Origin: Hyphomicrobiaceae bacterium
Lineage (GTDB): Bacteria; Pseudomonadota; Alphaproteobacteria; Rhizobiales; Hyphomicrobiaceae
Assembly: GCA_030655135.1 (NCBI GenBank)
Contig: JAURWC010000009.1
Location: 1-64,000, forward strand
Reading direction: 5' to 3'
Length of the DNA stretch: 64,000 nt
Made by a program: the position numbers and the translations under genes. Every line of letters begins with the position of its first letter. Position 1 is the first letter of the stretch. The notes below the pieces were generated by a model. The model was not told the DNA's origin. It saw nothing but the letters and a program-made list of their open reading frames with translations, and made no database searches. Below are positions 1 through 8,978 of the stretch, piece after piece.

Positions 1-352
1 CACCGCTGAGATCGAAGCCCAGATCGGTGCGATCCAGGGGTCGACCCAGCAAGCTGCCACTGCCATCGACGCCATCGGCAACACGATCAAGGACATCGAC
101 CAGATCGCCGCCACCATCGCCTCGGCCGTCGAGGAGCAGGGGGCCGCGACCCAGGAGATTGCCCGCAACGTGGAGCAGGCGTCGGCCGGCACCAACGAGG
201 TGTCGTCCAACATCACCGGCGTCAGCCGGGCGGCGATGGACTCCAACGAGGCCGCCACCAACGTGCTGTCTTCGGCCAACGAGCTGTCCAGCCAGGCCGA
301 AAAGCTGCGCACCGAAATGAGCCGCTTCCTCTCAACGGTTCGTGCGGCCTAA
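1..352 (+). CDS. Methyl-accepting chemotaxis protein, C-terminal end (partial)
   Basis: The reading frame is open from base 2 to a TAA at 350-352 and gives the last 116 residues of a chemoreceptor signalling domain, ending in FLSTVRAA. The heptad-rich text ([19 protein letters not shown]) is the C-terminal helix of the MA domain that bundles with CheA/CheW. The 5' part with the sensor lies outside the window. It is almost the same as the C-terminus of the next gene (553-2244), so the two are tandem paralogues. The product should be an inner-membrane receptor feeding a chemotaxis phosphorelay; the ligand is not visible. Confidence 0.93.
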   Translation, partial: TAEIEAQIGAIQGSTQQAATAIDAIGNTIKDIDQIAATIASAVEEQGAATQEIARNVEQASAGTNEVSSNITGVSRAAMDSNEAATNVLSSANELSSQAEKLRTEMSRFLSTVRAA

Positions 353-371
353 TACCCAACGATAGATACGC

Positions 372-403
372 AAAAAGGGGAGCCATCAGGCTCCCCTTTT
401 TCG
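372..403 (+). terminator. Rho-independent terminator after first chemoreceptor
   Basis: A perfect 13-bp stem (AAAAAGGGGAGCC at 372-384, GGCTCCCCTTTTT at 389-401) with an ATCA loop ends in a T run. It lies 20 bases after the stop at 352. The terminator after the next paralogue (2325-2352) has nearly the same stem. Confidence 0.9.
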
Positions 404-552
404 TTGGCTCTCGACAGGAGCGGCCCAGTCATCTGTGCGAAGATTATCACACACACCCGAGCAATTGACGCCGGCTACAACTTCTCATGGTTCGTACACG
501 TCTCATTAGACATCCGGTACGACAGTAAAGCCGTCCGAATCACGAGGGTCAT

Positions 553-2244
553 ATGGCAACCGACAGCAAACCACGCATCCAACGGCGCCTGATCATTGGC
601 TTTGGCAGCCTGATCGTTCTGTTTATCGCCGCCACCGCATTCAGCAATTTCGAAATATCCAAAGTCCGGGCATCCCTCGACCAAATCAATACCATCAATA
701 GCGTCAAGCAACGCTTCGCCATCAATTTCCGCGGCAGCGTCCATGATCGCGCAATCAGCCTGCGGGACGTCACCCTGACGGCTGACCCTGCTGAGCTTCA
801 AAAGGCGCTCGCCGACATCGGCCAGCTCGAAGCCGCCTACGCCAAATCCGCCAAGCCCCTGGATGAAATGTTCGTCGCCGATCAAGGCGGACCGGATCGC
901 GCGATCCTCGACGAGATCAAGGCCGTCGAAGCCAAGACCATGCCTTTGGTCGCGCAAGTGATCGCCAGCCGAATTAGCGGCAACATCGACGGGTCGCGGC
1001 AGATGCTGCTGAGCGATGCTAGCCCTGCCTTTAGCGAATGGCTGCGCGTCATCAACCAATTCATCGACTATCAGGAGGCGCGCAATAAGGAGATCGGCGC
1101 CGAGGTCAACGACATCGTGCAGCGTTTCGGCATCCTTTCGGCCAGCATCGCCGTGTTCTCCATCGCTATCGGCAGCTTTTTTGCGTACCGCAACGTCAAA
1201 TCGCTGCGCCCCGTCACTGCACTGACCGGCATCATGACCAAGCTGACGCAAGGCGACTACCACGTGAAAATTCCCGTCTACGACTCTCACGACGAAGTTG
1301 CCGACATGGCGCGCGCCATCGGCATCTGGAAAGCCAACACCGACGCGGCCAAACGCGCCGATGCTGCACGGTCGCAGGAGGAAAAACTGCACGGCCAGAA
1401 ATCCGCCATGCAAGACCTCGCCGACAACTTCGAACTGGCGGTGGGCAGCATTGTCGCCGTCGTAGCCGGCACAGCAACACAGCTGCAGCGCGAAGCGAAG
1501 TCACTATCTGTTTCCGCTGCCCAGACGACCGCCCAGTCGACGGCCGTGACGGCGGCGTCATCTCAGGCATCCGCCAACGTCGCGACGGTAGCGTCCGCCA
1601 CGCACGAGCTCTCCGCGTCCGTGCAGGAAATCTCTCGCCAGGTACAGCAGTCATCCAGCATCGCCGGCAAGGCGGTAAATGAGGCGACGGAAACGACGAT
1701 GCAGGTGCGCGCCTTGGCGACCGCCGCCGACAAAATCGGCGGCATCGTCAGCCTCATCAACGCCATCGCCGGCAAGACCAATCTTTTGGCCCTCAACGCC
1801 ACGATCGAGGCGGCCCGCGCCGGTGAAGCCGGCAAGGGCTTCGCCGTCGTGGCGCAGGAAGTGAAGGCCCTGGCCGAGCAGACCGGCAAGGCCACGGCCG
1901 AAATCGAAGCCCAGATCGGCGCGATCCAAGGATCGACACAGCAGGCCGCGGCAGCAATCGACGCCATCGGCCAGACGATCCGCGACATCGACCAGATTGC
2001 CGCGACCATAGCCTCGGCGGTCGAGCAGCAGGGCGCGGCAACGCAGGAAATCGCCCGCAACGTGCAGCAGGCCTCGGCGGGAACCACGGAAGTGTCATCG
2101 AGCATCACGGGCGTCAGCCGCTCTGCGGCCGACAGCAACGAAGCCGCGGGCAACGTCCTGTCGTCGGCAACGGAGCTGGCCGGAGAGGCCGAAAAACTGC
2201 GCCGCGAAGTCAGCGCGTTCTTGGCCACTGTCCGCGCCGCCTGA
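553..2244 (+). CDS. Methyl-accepting chemotaxis protein (HAMP + MA)
   Basis: A complete 563-residue transmembrane chemoreceptor. TM1 is about residues 13-30, followed by a mostly helical sensor region of about 160 residues, TM2 about 191-213, HAMP about 214-275, and the MA signalling domain to the end. The hairpin tip with the universally conserved [19 protein letters not shown] stretch is about residues 402-422. The sensor region has the look of a four-helix-bundle ligand-binding domain, but I cannot name a ligand. It follows a paralogue whose last 116 residues align almost end to end. The start is ATG 553; no other in-frame ATG keeps TM1 intact. Confidence 0.95.
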   Translation: MATDSKPRIQRRLIIGFGSLIVLFIAATAFSNFEISKVRASLDQINTINSVKQRFAINFRGSVHDRAISLRDVTLTADPAELQKALADIGQLEAAYAKSAKPLDEMFVADQGGPDRAILDEIKAVEAKTMPLVAQVIASRISGNIDGSRQMLLSDASPAFSEWLRVINQFIDYQEARNKEIGAEVNDIVQRFGILSASIAVFSIAIGSFFAYRNVKSLRPVTALTGIMTKLTQGDYHVKIPVYDSHDEVADMARAIGIWKANTDAAKRADAARSQEEKLHGQKSAMQDLADNFELAVGSIVAVVAGTATQLQREAKSLSVSAAQTTAQSTAVTAASSQASANVATVASATHELSASVQEISRQVQQSSSIAGKAVNEATETTMQVRALATAADKIGGIVSLINAIAGKTNLLALNATIEAARAGEAGKGFAVVAQEVKALAEQTGKATAEIEAQIGAIQGSTQQAAAAIDAIGQTIRDIDQIAATIASAVEQQGAATQEIARNVQQASAGTTEVSSSITGVSRSAADSNEAAGNVLSSATELAGEAEKLRREVSAFLATVRAA

Positions 2245-2324
2245 GTGCGATGCGGGTCCAGCCGCCTCCTGGGTAGGTCCTTTTTGACGTCCGCATTACT
2301 GAAGGCCATAGATGAAGTCATATT

Positions 2325-2353
2325 AAAGGGAGCCCTGCGGCTCCCTTTTTTTC
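2325..2353 (+). terminator. Rho-independent terminator after second chemoreceptor
   Basis: Stem AAAGGGAGCC (2325-2334) and GGCTCCCTTT (2339-2348), loop CTGC, with a T run to 2352. The core GGGAGCC/GGCTCCC is shared with the terminator at 372-401, which agrees with the receptor genes having been duplicated together with their 3' ends. Confidence 0.88.
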
Positions 2354-2381
2354 GTCTCGCACGCGATGCTCGTTAACGCTG

Positions 2382-3017
2382 TTAATTGTCGATCCGCTGG
2401 CCCCTTTCGGATTTCCACACTGCGACCGGCTCCGCCCGCGCGAAGGTCCGGTCCCAGTCGCGCCATCCGTCGATGCCATCCGGATACCAGTAGAGCGCGG
2501 AGTACCCGAAGCCGGCAGCCCGTTGCACCGCATTCCAGCCCATCCAGCAATCCGACTGACAATAGATGATGATCGGTCGCGTTTTGTCGCCGCCGGTCAG
2601 CCGGGCGAGGTTGTCGCGAAAGTAGACCTCGATGCGCGTCTCGATATGGCCCTTTCCTACGTTCGGCAGCCACGTCGATCCGGGGATGTTGTCATGGCGC
2701 TTCGTGTTCCAATGCCCCGTCGTTGCATCGAGCCCGGCCCCGTCCGCTGGCATCACATCGACCAGAACCGCACCCTGCGTCGTGGTCAGGTCATCAATGT
2801 CTTCGACACCGATGCGTTTGCCGCCCGGAACCTCCGCCGGAACCGGCGCGCGATATCGCGCCACGCGAAATCCTGTGGCCGCATCGAAATCCGAAGGCCC
2901 GCCTTCGACGTCAGCCGCCAGTGCCGACGCGGCCATAAGCACCAGCGCTAGCAGCAACGCCAAGCCGCGCTGGCCATTAAGGCTCCCGACCAATTGAACG
3001 ACAACATCACAGATCAT
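2382..3017 (-). CDS. PQQ-dependent catabolism-associated CXXCW-type rhodanese-like protein
   Basis: 211 residues. A hydrophobic export signal (LALLLALVLMAASALA, about residues 19-34) precedes a rhodanese-like fold. The diagnostic motif is CQSDCWMGWNA, after the rhodanese-style strand RPIIIYC, and the tail is YWYPDGIDGWRDW. This matches the family of PQQ-dependent catabolism-associated CXXCW proteins (TIGR03865), which co-occur with quinoprotein dehydrogenases and are periplasmic. The role is probably thiol or sulfur handling in support of PQQ alcohol oxidation and is not established. It is divergent from the SoxYZ-like gene, with only about 77 bp between the preferred starts. Confidence 0.85.
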   Translation of the reverse strand: MICDVVVQLVGSLNGQRGLALLLALVLMAASALAADVEGGPSDFDAATGFRVARYRAPVPAEVPGGKRIGVEDIDDLTTTQGAVLVDVMPADGAGLDATTGHWNTKRHDNIPGSTWLPNVGKGHIETRIEVYFRDNLARLTGGDKTRPIIIYCQSDCWMGWNAVQRAAGFGYSALYWYPDGIDGWRDWDRTFARAEPVAVWKSERGQRIDN

Positions 3018-3094
3018 GACGTGGACCTACTTCGCGCCGCCGGCCAATTGCGCTAATGTTGCCGAGGAAACCGCTGCGATTCCGGGAGAGTTTC

Positions 3095-3877
3095 ATGCGC
3101 CGCCCTGTGATGTCGATATGCTTGGCGCTTCTGGGCCCAGGCATGGCTGCTGCGGCTGAACCGGCCCTCGATCCGTTGAACTCTCCCGTTTGGCCTAGCA
3201 TCCGAAGCAAATACCTGTCTGGCGGACCGGTGGTGTTCGACGATCGTGTCAAGGTCAGCGTTCCTTCGATTGTCGAGAACCAGGCCCAGGTGCCGATAAC
3301 CGCCGACGCCCGCAACCTGCCCGGCGTCAAGAAGCTCGTCATCGTTGCCGACCTCAATCCGATCCAGCATATCCTCACCCTGACGCCAGCCAAGGCATCG
3401 GCCTATATCTCGTTTCGCATGAAGGTGGAGCAAGGCACCCCCGTTCGCGCCGCCGCCCAGACCGAGGATGGCGTCTGGCACGTCGGCGGCACCTATCTGT
3501 CCGCCGCCGGTGGCGGCTGTTCGGCGCCGGCCTTGGCCCGTGGCGAAGCTAGATGGTCGGCCACCGTCGGCCAAGCCCAAGGCAAGGTCTGGCGGCAGCC
3601 AGACGGCTCGGCCCGCGTCCGCCTGCGTGTGCGTCATCCCATGGACACCGGCTTGGCCCGCAACAACACGCCCGCCTACTTCATCGAAAGCCTGCAGATG
3701 AGCGGCAGCAGCCGCGACCCCTTGGCTACGCTGGAGCTGTTCGAGCCGGTGAGCGAGGATCCGACGGTCACTCTCATGCTGCGCCTGCCTGCGACCGACG
3801 CCAGCGTCGATGTCGAGGGCCGAGACAACAATGGCGGCATCTACAAATCGTCCCTGCCAGTCGCACCCCAGAGCTGA
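3095..3877 (+). CDS. Quinoprotein dehydrogenase-associated SoxYZ-like carrier (SoxY-SoxZ fusion)
   Basis: About 260 residues. The signal peptide (MRRPVMSICLALLGPGMAAAA) leads into a SoxY-like half ending in GGGCSAPALA, the swinging-arm Gly-Gly-Cys region that carries sulfur on its cysteine. A SoxZ-like beta-sandwich half follows (PMDTGLARNN, DNNGGIY). This corresponds to the fused SoxYZ family tied to PQQ dehydrogenases (TIGR04557). ATG 3095 is chosen over ATG 3056 because GGGAG stands 5-10 bases upstream and the protein then begins directly with its signal peptide. The stop is 3 bases before the next start, so the two genes form an operon. Confidence 0.85.
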   Translation: MRRPVMSICLALLGPGMAAAAEPALDPLNSPVWPSIRSKYLSGGPVVFDDRVKVSVPSIVENQAQVPITADARNLPGVKKLVIVADLNPIQHILTLTPAKASAYISFRMKVEQGTPVRAAAQTEDGVWHVGGTYLSAAGGGCSAPALARGEARWSATVGQAQGKVWRQPDGSARVRLRVRHPMDTGLARNNTPAYFIESLQMSGSSRDPLATLELFEPVSEDPTVTLMLRLPATDASVDVEGRDNNGGIYKSSLPVAPQS

Positions 3878-3880
3878 CAC

Positions 3881-4858
3881 ATGCAAGGCTTGCCCCCCGG
3901 CATGACGCGGCGCCGCCTCCTCGCCGCTCTGGCTGGCACGGCCGCGGCCCAGTACGTCAGCGCCTTCGGCCTCGAGGCTTCGCCCCTCAGTTACACGTTG
4001 AAACCACAGCAGCTCGCCAAGGGTGTGTGGTACGTCGCCGGCGCCCAGGAAGCGATTAGTCGCGATAACGGTGGTGCCATTGCCAATACCGTCGTGCTCG
4101 ACAGCAAGGCCGGCGCTATCGTCGTCGACACCGGCCCCTCGCTTCGCTACGGCCAGCAGCTCGCCACCCTCGCCCGAGACCTGACCAACAAAGACATCGC
4201 GCGCGTCTACGTTACCCACTTCCATCCCGACCACATGTTCGGCAACCAGGCGTTCAGGCCCGACACGCTGGCTTCCAGCACGGGCGTCATCGACGGCATC
4301 AAGTCGATGGGCTCCGCCTTCGCCGATGCGATGTACTACGCGGCCGGAGACTGGATGCGCGGCACCGAGCCGGTCATGCCCGGCACGATCCTCGGCACCG
4401 AACCGGAGGACTTCGGCGATCGTATCATTCGCCCGTTGCATATGACCGGCCACACCGCTGCCGATCTTGCCCTGTTCGACGAAGTCTCCGGCGTTCTGAT
4501 CGCTGGCGACCTCGTATTTCTCGACCGCGCCCCGACGACACCTCACGCCGATATCGCACGCTGGCGCAACACGCTAGCAGCCCTCGGCGGCATCTCGCAT
4601 GGTCTGCTCATACCTGGCCACGGCCCAGCCGAACCGGGCGCCCGCGGTATCGCACAGACGCGCCAATGGCTTGAAACCATCGAGACCCAAATCATCGAAG
4701 CCTTCGACAAAGGTCTCGACGTCGCCGAGACCACCGCTCTCGCGTTGCCGGCATGGACAGAAAAAATCGCTCTTGCCCGCTATGAGTACGAGCGTTCGGT
4801 GATGCACCTCTACGCCAAGCTCGAAGCCAGTCGCTGGCCCCGGGTCGATGTGCGCTGA
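3881..4858 (+). CDS. Quinoprotein relay-system zinc metallohydrolase (SoxH-like, MBL fold)
   Basis: 325 residues. An N-terminal twin-arginine-like signal (TRRRLLAALAGTAAAQ) precedes a metallo-beta-lactamase fold. The metal motif HFHPDH is about residues 109-114, followed by a later H (MTGHTAADL), D (LIAGDLVF) and H (IPGHGP), the complete dinuclear zinc set. It matches the SoxH-related hydrolases found beside PQQ dehydrogenases (TIGR04558/04559). It is translationally close to the SoxYZ-like carrier and probably acts on its persulfide cargo in the periplasm, by analogy with SoxB/SoxH; the substrate is unproven. An alternative start at 3902 would begin MTRRR. Confidence 0.85.
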   Translation: MQGLPPGMTRRRLLAALAGTAAAQYVSAFGLEASPLSYTLKPQQLAKGVWYVAGAQEAISRDNGGAIANTVVLDSKAGAIVVDTGPSLRYGQQLATLARDLTNKDIARVYVTHFHPDHMFGNQAFRPDTLASSTGVIDGIKSMGSAFADAMYYAAGDWMRGTEPVMPGTILGTEPEDFGDRIIRPLHMTGHTAADLALFDEVSGVLIAGDLVFLDRAPTTPHADIARWRNTLAALGGISHGLLIPGHGPAEPGARGIAQTRQWLETIETQIIEAFDKGLDVAETTALALPAWTEKIALARYEYERSVMHLYAKLEASRWPRVDVR

Positions 4859-4961
4859 GCCGGGAATGCCCACCATCGTCTGCCGCTAGACCAGCCCGAC
4901 GGTGGCGGCAGGACAAATTGCGCCCTGAAACCTGTCCGACCGTTTGGCGTTATGCTGCGCC

Positions 4962-6002
4962 ATGGCTGTGCCCTTCCTCGAACGCAATCTGCGGATCACG
5001 CCGATCGACACCTTTATCGATCCGCCGCAGCCGCGCGCCCGCGCGATCATTACCCACGGACACGCCGACCACGCTCGCTCCGGCCACGACGCCGTGCTCG
5101 CGACACCTGACACCGTCGCGATCATGAAGACCCGTTACGGGGAAAACTGCGCGCGTTCGTTCCAGGCCTTGGAGTTCGGCCAACCCCTGCAGATCGATGG
5201 CGTAACTGTAACGCTTTATCCCGCTGGCCATATTCTCGGCAGCGCCCAGGTGTTGTTGGAATACAAGGGACAGCGCATCGTCGTCACCGGCGATTACAAA
5301 CGCCTGCACGACCGAACGGCCCAGCCATTCGAACTCGTGCAATGCGACCTGCTCGTCACCGAGGCGACATTCGGCCTGCCGGTCTTCCAGCACCCCGATC
5401 CCAAGGCCGAGACTTCCCGGCTGTTACGGTCGCTGTCCCAGGAGCCCGAACGATCTCACGTGGTCGGCTGCTACGCCCTCGGAAAAGCCCAGCGTATGAT
5501 CTCGCTGATCCGCGAGTGCGGCTATCACGATCCCATTTACCTGCATGGCGCCATGGTGCGCTTGTGCGACCTCTACGAGCAGCACGGTGTACCGCTGGGC
5601 GAACTCCGCCAGGCCACGGGAACGGCCAAGGGCGAGCTGGCCGGCAAGATCATCATCGCTCCGCCGTCCGCCTTGAAGGACCGCTGGAGCCGCCGCCTTG
5701 CAGACCCCGTCCTCGCCATGGCGTCCGGCTGGATGAGCGTGAAGCAGCGCGCCCGCCAAAGCCTGGTCGAACTGCCGCTCGTCATCTCCGACCATTGTGA
5801 TTGGAACGAATTGCGCCAGACCATCGCCGAATGCGGCGCCGAAACCATCTGGGTCACGCACGGCCGCGAGGACGCCCTCGTCTACTACTGTCAGGGCCAA
5901 GGGTTGATCGCCGAGCCGCTGAACATCCAGGCCTACGAAGACGGCCCCGAGGACGCCGGCGGCGACGAGACCGGAGACGCTGCAGAAGGACGCGCAGCAT
6001 GA
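4962..6002 (+). CDS. Ligase-associated DNA exonuclease (MBL/beta-CASP)
   Basis: 346 residues from ATG 4962; an in-frame TTG at 4944 is less likely. An RNase J/Artemis-like metallo-beta-lactamase domain shows THGHADHARSGHD (HxHxDH) near residue 29, AGHILGSAQ and TGDYKR, then a beta-CASP region and a C-terminal SDHCDW and THGRED, as in the ligase-associated exonuclease family (TIGR04122). It would process DNA ends with zinc ions in the cytoplasm. The stop overlaps the ligase start (ATGA at 5999-6002), so the two products are made together. The partner helicase and phosphodiesterase found in many genomes are not present here. Confidence 0.92.
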   Translation: MAVPFLERNLRITPIDTFIDPPQPRARAIITHGHADHARSGHDAVLATPDTVAIMKTRYGENCARSFQALEFGQPLQIDGVTVTLYPAGHILGSAQVLLEYKGQRIVVTGDYKRLHDRTAQPFELVQCDLLVTEATFGLPVFQHPDPKAETSRLLRSLSQEPERSHVVGCYALGKAQRMISLIRECGYHDPIYLHGAMVRLCDLYEQHGVPLGELRQATGTAKGELAGKIIIAPPSALKDRWSRRLADPVLAMASGWMSVKQRARQSLVELPLVISDHCDWNELRQTIAECGAETIWVTHGREDALVYYCQGQGLIAEPLNIQAYEDGPEDAGGDETGDAAEGRAA

Positions 6003-7576
6003 AGCGCTTCGCCGAACTGCTCGAGCTTCTCGCATTGACGCCTTCGCGCAATCGCAAGATCGCCGCGCTGTCGACGTACTTCAGCGATGTTCCCGATCCC
6101 GACCGCGGCTATGCCCTGGCAATCCTAACGGGCGCACTGTCGTTTAAGAACGTCAAGCCGGCAATGTTGCGCGAGGTGGTTCTGGAGGAAGTCGATCCTA
6201 ACCTTTTCGCCATGTCCTACGACTACGTCGGTGATCTCGGCGAAACGATTGCACTGATCTGGCCCCACCAGGAAACCGCTGAGGACCTGCCGTCGCTCAC
6301 CAAGCTGATCGACCTATTCAACACCACGCCGAAAGCCGATTTGCCCCGCCTGATCGCCGCCCTGCTGACGCGTCCCTCGACCAACGAACGCTGGGCCCTA
6401 GTCAAGCTGGCCACCGGCGCCCTGCGCATCGGCGTTTCCGCGCGCCTCGCCAAGACGGCACTGGCCGACTACGGCGGCAAGGAGTTGCAGGACATTGAGG
6501 AAGTGTGGCACGGCCTGACGCCACCCTATGGCGAGCTGTTTGCCTGGCTCGACGGCAAGACTGGCCGGCCTGAAATCAATCACACCGCGCGCTTCCACCC
6601 CCTGATGTTGAGCAACCCGATCGACGAGGACAAGGACCTCGCCAAGCTGGCGCCATCTGAATTCGCGGCCGAGTGGAAATGGGATGGGATCCGGGTCCAA
6701 CTGATCCTCGGGTCCGGACGCGCCTCGCTCTTCTCCCGTACGGGCGACGACATCGCCGCAGCCTTCCCGGATATCGTCGACAACGTGTCCGGCGAGGCCG
6801 TTTTGGACGGCGAGCTTCTGGTTGGACACGATCTGATGCCCGCGACCTTCAACGACTTGCAGCAACGCCTCAACCGCAAGATCGCTAACCAAAAGCATCT
6901 GACCGACTTCCCGGCGTTTATCCGCGTCTACGACATGCTGTTCGATGGTCAAAACGACATTCGCTCTCTGCCTTGGCTCGAGCGCCGGCGGCATCTCGCT
7001 GGATGGCTGCAGGCCAACCCGCAATCACGGCTCGATTTGTCGACCGTGATACCCTTCAAGGATTGGGACGAGTTGGCCCGCATCCGCCGCCAGGGCGCTG
7101 ACGAGCATGGGCACGAAGGCGTCATGTTGAAATTGATGTCATCGCCCTACGTGCCGGGCAGGCCTAAGGGCCTGTGGTTCAAATGGAAGCGCGACCCCAA
7201 TGTGCTTGACGCCATTCTGATGTACGCGCAGCGCGGCCATGGCAAACGCTCGTCGTATTATTCCGACTACACGTTCGGCGTCTGGAAGGGCAACGAGATC
7301 GTGCCCATCGGCAAGGCCTACTTCGGCTTTACCGATGAGGAGCTGCGGCGTCTCGACAAGTGGGTGCGCGCGCACACCGTCCAGGCCTTCGGTCCGGTGC
7401 GCGAAGTGGAAAAACAGCTGGTGTTCGAAGTTGCCTTCGACAGCGCCCAGGAGAGCAAGCGCCACAAATCCGGGGTCGCCCTGCGCTTCCCCCGCATCAA
7501 CCGCATCCGCTGGGACAAGCCCGCCGCCGAAGCTGCAACCCTCGCCGATGTCGAGCTGCTCATCGACGCGACCTGA
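5999..7576 (+). CDS. ATP-dependent DNA ligase, exonuclease-coupled (cisplatin-damage-response type)
   Basis: 525 residues. An N-terminal DNA-binding helical domain (about 1-200) precedes the nucleotidyltransferase domain with motif I EWKWDGIRVQ, the adenylated lysine being K227, and ELLVG for motif III. Motif V is GVMLKLMSSPY and is followed by WFKWKRD, then an OB fold. Length and domain order fit the ATP-dependent ligase that pairs with the exonuclease in alphaproteobacteria and is often called the cisplatin damage response ligase. ATG 5999 overlaps the exonuclease stop. It seals nicks with ATP, in addition to the NAD-dependent LigA expected elsewhere in the genome. Confidence 0.93.
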   Translation: MKRFAELLELLALTPSRNRKIAALSTYFSDVPDPDRGYALAILTGALSFKNVKPAMLREVVLEEVDPNLFAMSYDYVGDLGETIALIWPHQETAEDLPSLTKLIDLFNTTPKADLPRLIAALLTRPSTNERWALVKLATGALRIGVSARLAKTALADYGGKELQDIEEVWHGLTPPYGELFAWLDGKTGRPEINHTARFHPLMLSNPIDEDKDLAKLAPSEFAAEWKWDGIRVQLILGSGRASLFSRTGDDIAAAFPDIVDNVSGEAVLDGELLVGHDLMPATFNDLQQRLNRKIANQKHLTDFPAFIRVYDMLFDGQNDIRSLPWLERRRHLAGWLQANPQSRLDLSTVIPFKDWDELARIRRQGADEHGHEGVMLKLMSSPYVPGRPKGLWFKWKRDPNVLDAILMYAQRGHGKRSSYYSDYTFGVWKGNEIVPIGKAYFGFTDEELRRLDKWVRAHTVQAFGPVREVEKQLVFEVAFDSAQESKRHKSGVALRFPRINRIRWDKPAAEAATLADVELLIDAT

Positions 7577-7661
7577 TCCGGTTACTGGCAGGAACCAACA
7601 CCGGCGGCACACGTTCGCAGGTTAACAGTGAGGTTCGGGGGAGACGAAAAAGGAGCGCAAC

Positions 7662-8651
7662 GTGGCCCAATCTCCAAAGTCCAGCGACCGCGCGGAACGC
7701 GTTGCCAAACAGGAGCGCGAAATCCAGTCCGAGATCGACGCCATCGACGCGGTCAAGCAGAGCGATGACAAGAAGCGTGGGCCCGTGCAAACCGGCCAGC
7801 GGGATTACCCCGGTCACTTCCCCTCGCAGCACCTGAAGAAGCCAGGCAGCGAGCACGACCTGGCCGTACAGCCAATGTTCGAAGCGCCAAAATACATCGG
7901 CTCGAGCAAGCTCAAGGACATGGTGGCTCTCATCAGCGGCGGCGATAGCGGCATTGGCCGCGCCGTGGCAGTCCTGTTTGCGCGCGAAGGCGCCGACGTT
8001 GCCATCGCCTATCTCAACGAGCACGAGGATGCCGAGGAAACAAAGCGGGCCGTGGAGAAGGAAGGACGCCGCTGCATCCTGCTGCCCGGCGAGATATCTG
8101 ATCCCGCCTATTGCCGCGAGGCGGTAGAGCAGACCGTTGCACAGCTCGGCAAGCTTGACATCCTCGTCAACAACGCTGCCTTCCAGGAGCACACCGACGA
8201 CATCGGAGATCTTACCGACGAGCACTTCGACCGCACGATAAAGACCAATCTGTATGGCTATTTTTATTTGGCTCGCGCTGCTATTCCCCACCTCAAGGAA
8301 GGTAGCTCGATCCTGATGACGGGGTCCGTTACCGGCCTGCAGGGTAGCAAGGATCTGCTCGACTATTCTATGACGAAGGGCGGCATTCACGCCTTCGCAC
8401 GGTCGCTCTCGTCTCACCTGATCGACAAGGGCATTCGCGTCAACGTCGTCGCGCCCGGCCCGGTTTGGACACCACTGAACCCGGCCGACGCACCGGCCGA
8501 GGACGTGGCCAAGTTCGGCTCGAAGACGCCGATGCGCCGTGCCGCCCAGCCCGAAGAGATCGCGCCGGCTTTCGTGTTCCTGGCGGCACCCGCATGCTCC
8601 AGTTACATCACCGGCGAGATCTTGCCCATCATCGGCGGCTATGGTCACTGA
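7662..8651 (+). CDS. SDR-family oxidoreductase (stress-type, YhdF/YdaD-like)
   Basis: 329 residues from GTG 7662, with AGGAG at 7651-7655 just upstream. A charged N-terminal extension of about 80 residues precedes the Rossmann fold: SGGDSGIGRA near 92-101 (TGxxxGIG nucleotide site), NNAAFQE, and Y235-x3-K239 in DYSMTKGG. It resembles the long glucose/ribitol dehydrogenase-like SDRs called general stress proteins in Bacillus and common near Ku/LigD stress loci. The real substrate is unknown. The next small gene follows after 17 bases, probably in one transcript. Confidence 0.9.
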   Translation: MAQSPKSSDRAERVAKQEREIQSEIDAIDAVKQSDDKKRGPVQTGQRDYPGHFPSQHLKKPGSEHDLAVQPMFEAPKYIGSSKLKDMVALISGGDSGIGRAVAVLFAREGADVAIAYLNEHEDAEETKRAVEKEGRRCILLPGEISDPAYCREAVEQTVAQLGKLDILVNNAAFQEHTDDIGDLTDEHFDRTIKTNLYGYFYLARAAIPHLKEGSSILMTGSVTGLQGSKDLLDYSMTKGGIHAFARSLSSHLIDKGIRVNVVAPGPVWTPLNPADAPAEDVAKFGSKTPMRRAAQPEEIAPAFVFLAAPACSSYITGEILPIIGGYGH

Positions 8652-8668
8652 CAGGACGGAGAGCGGCA

Positions 8669-8974
8669 ATGCCACGTGGCGACAAATCCAAGTATACCGG
8701 CAAGCAGGAACGCAAAGCCGACCACATCGCCGAAGGCTACGAGAAACGCGGCGTAGGCAAGAAGGAAGCTGAGAGCCGCGCGTGGGCGACCGTCAACAAG
8801 GATGACGGCGGCGGCAAGAAGCCAGGCGGCTCTGGCCGCGGCAAGTCGACGGGAAATCCTGCCGCGCACAAAGGAGGCAAACTTGGCGGTAAGGCATCGG
8901 CAGCGCGCCCAGCCGCAAAGCGCTCCGCGGCCGCGCGCAAGGCTGCCGCCACCCGAAAGCGACGCGGCACCTAG
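8669..8974 (+). CDS. Small basic protein, KSKYTGKQ family (often labelled plasmid stabilization protein)
   Basis: 101 residues from ATG 8669. The N-terminal half is conserved-looking (RGDKSKYTGKQERKADHIAE, then GYEKRGVGKKEAESRAWATV). The tail is Lys/Ala/Gly rich (KRSAAARKAAATRKRRGT), as in histone-like or nucleic-acid-binding tails. Relatives in Rhizobiales and gamma-proteobacteria carry the name plasmid stabilization protein without known function. It lies 17 bases after the SDR gene, so a shared stress-induced transcript is likely. It ends four bases before the convergent AraC gene. Confidence 0.75.
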   Translation: MPRGDKSKYTGKQERKADHIAEGYEKRGVGKKEAESRAWATVNKDDGGGKKPGGSGRGKSTGNPAAHKGGKLGGKASAARPAAKRSAAARKAAATRKRRGT

Positions 8975-8978
8975 ACCA

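Noticed and set aside
475-1413. 312-codon minus-strand frame opposite the second chemoreceptor
   Set aside because: It is antisense to TM1, sensor and HAMP of a complete receptor; composition and length are what GC-rich codon bias yields by chance.
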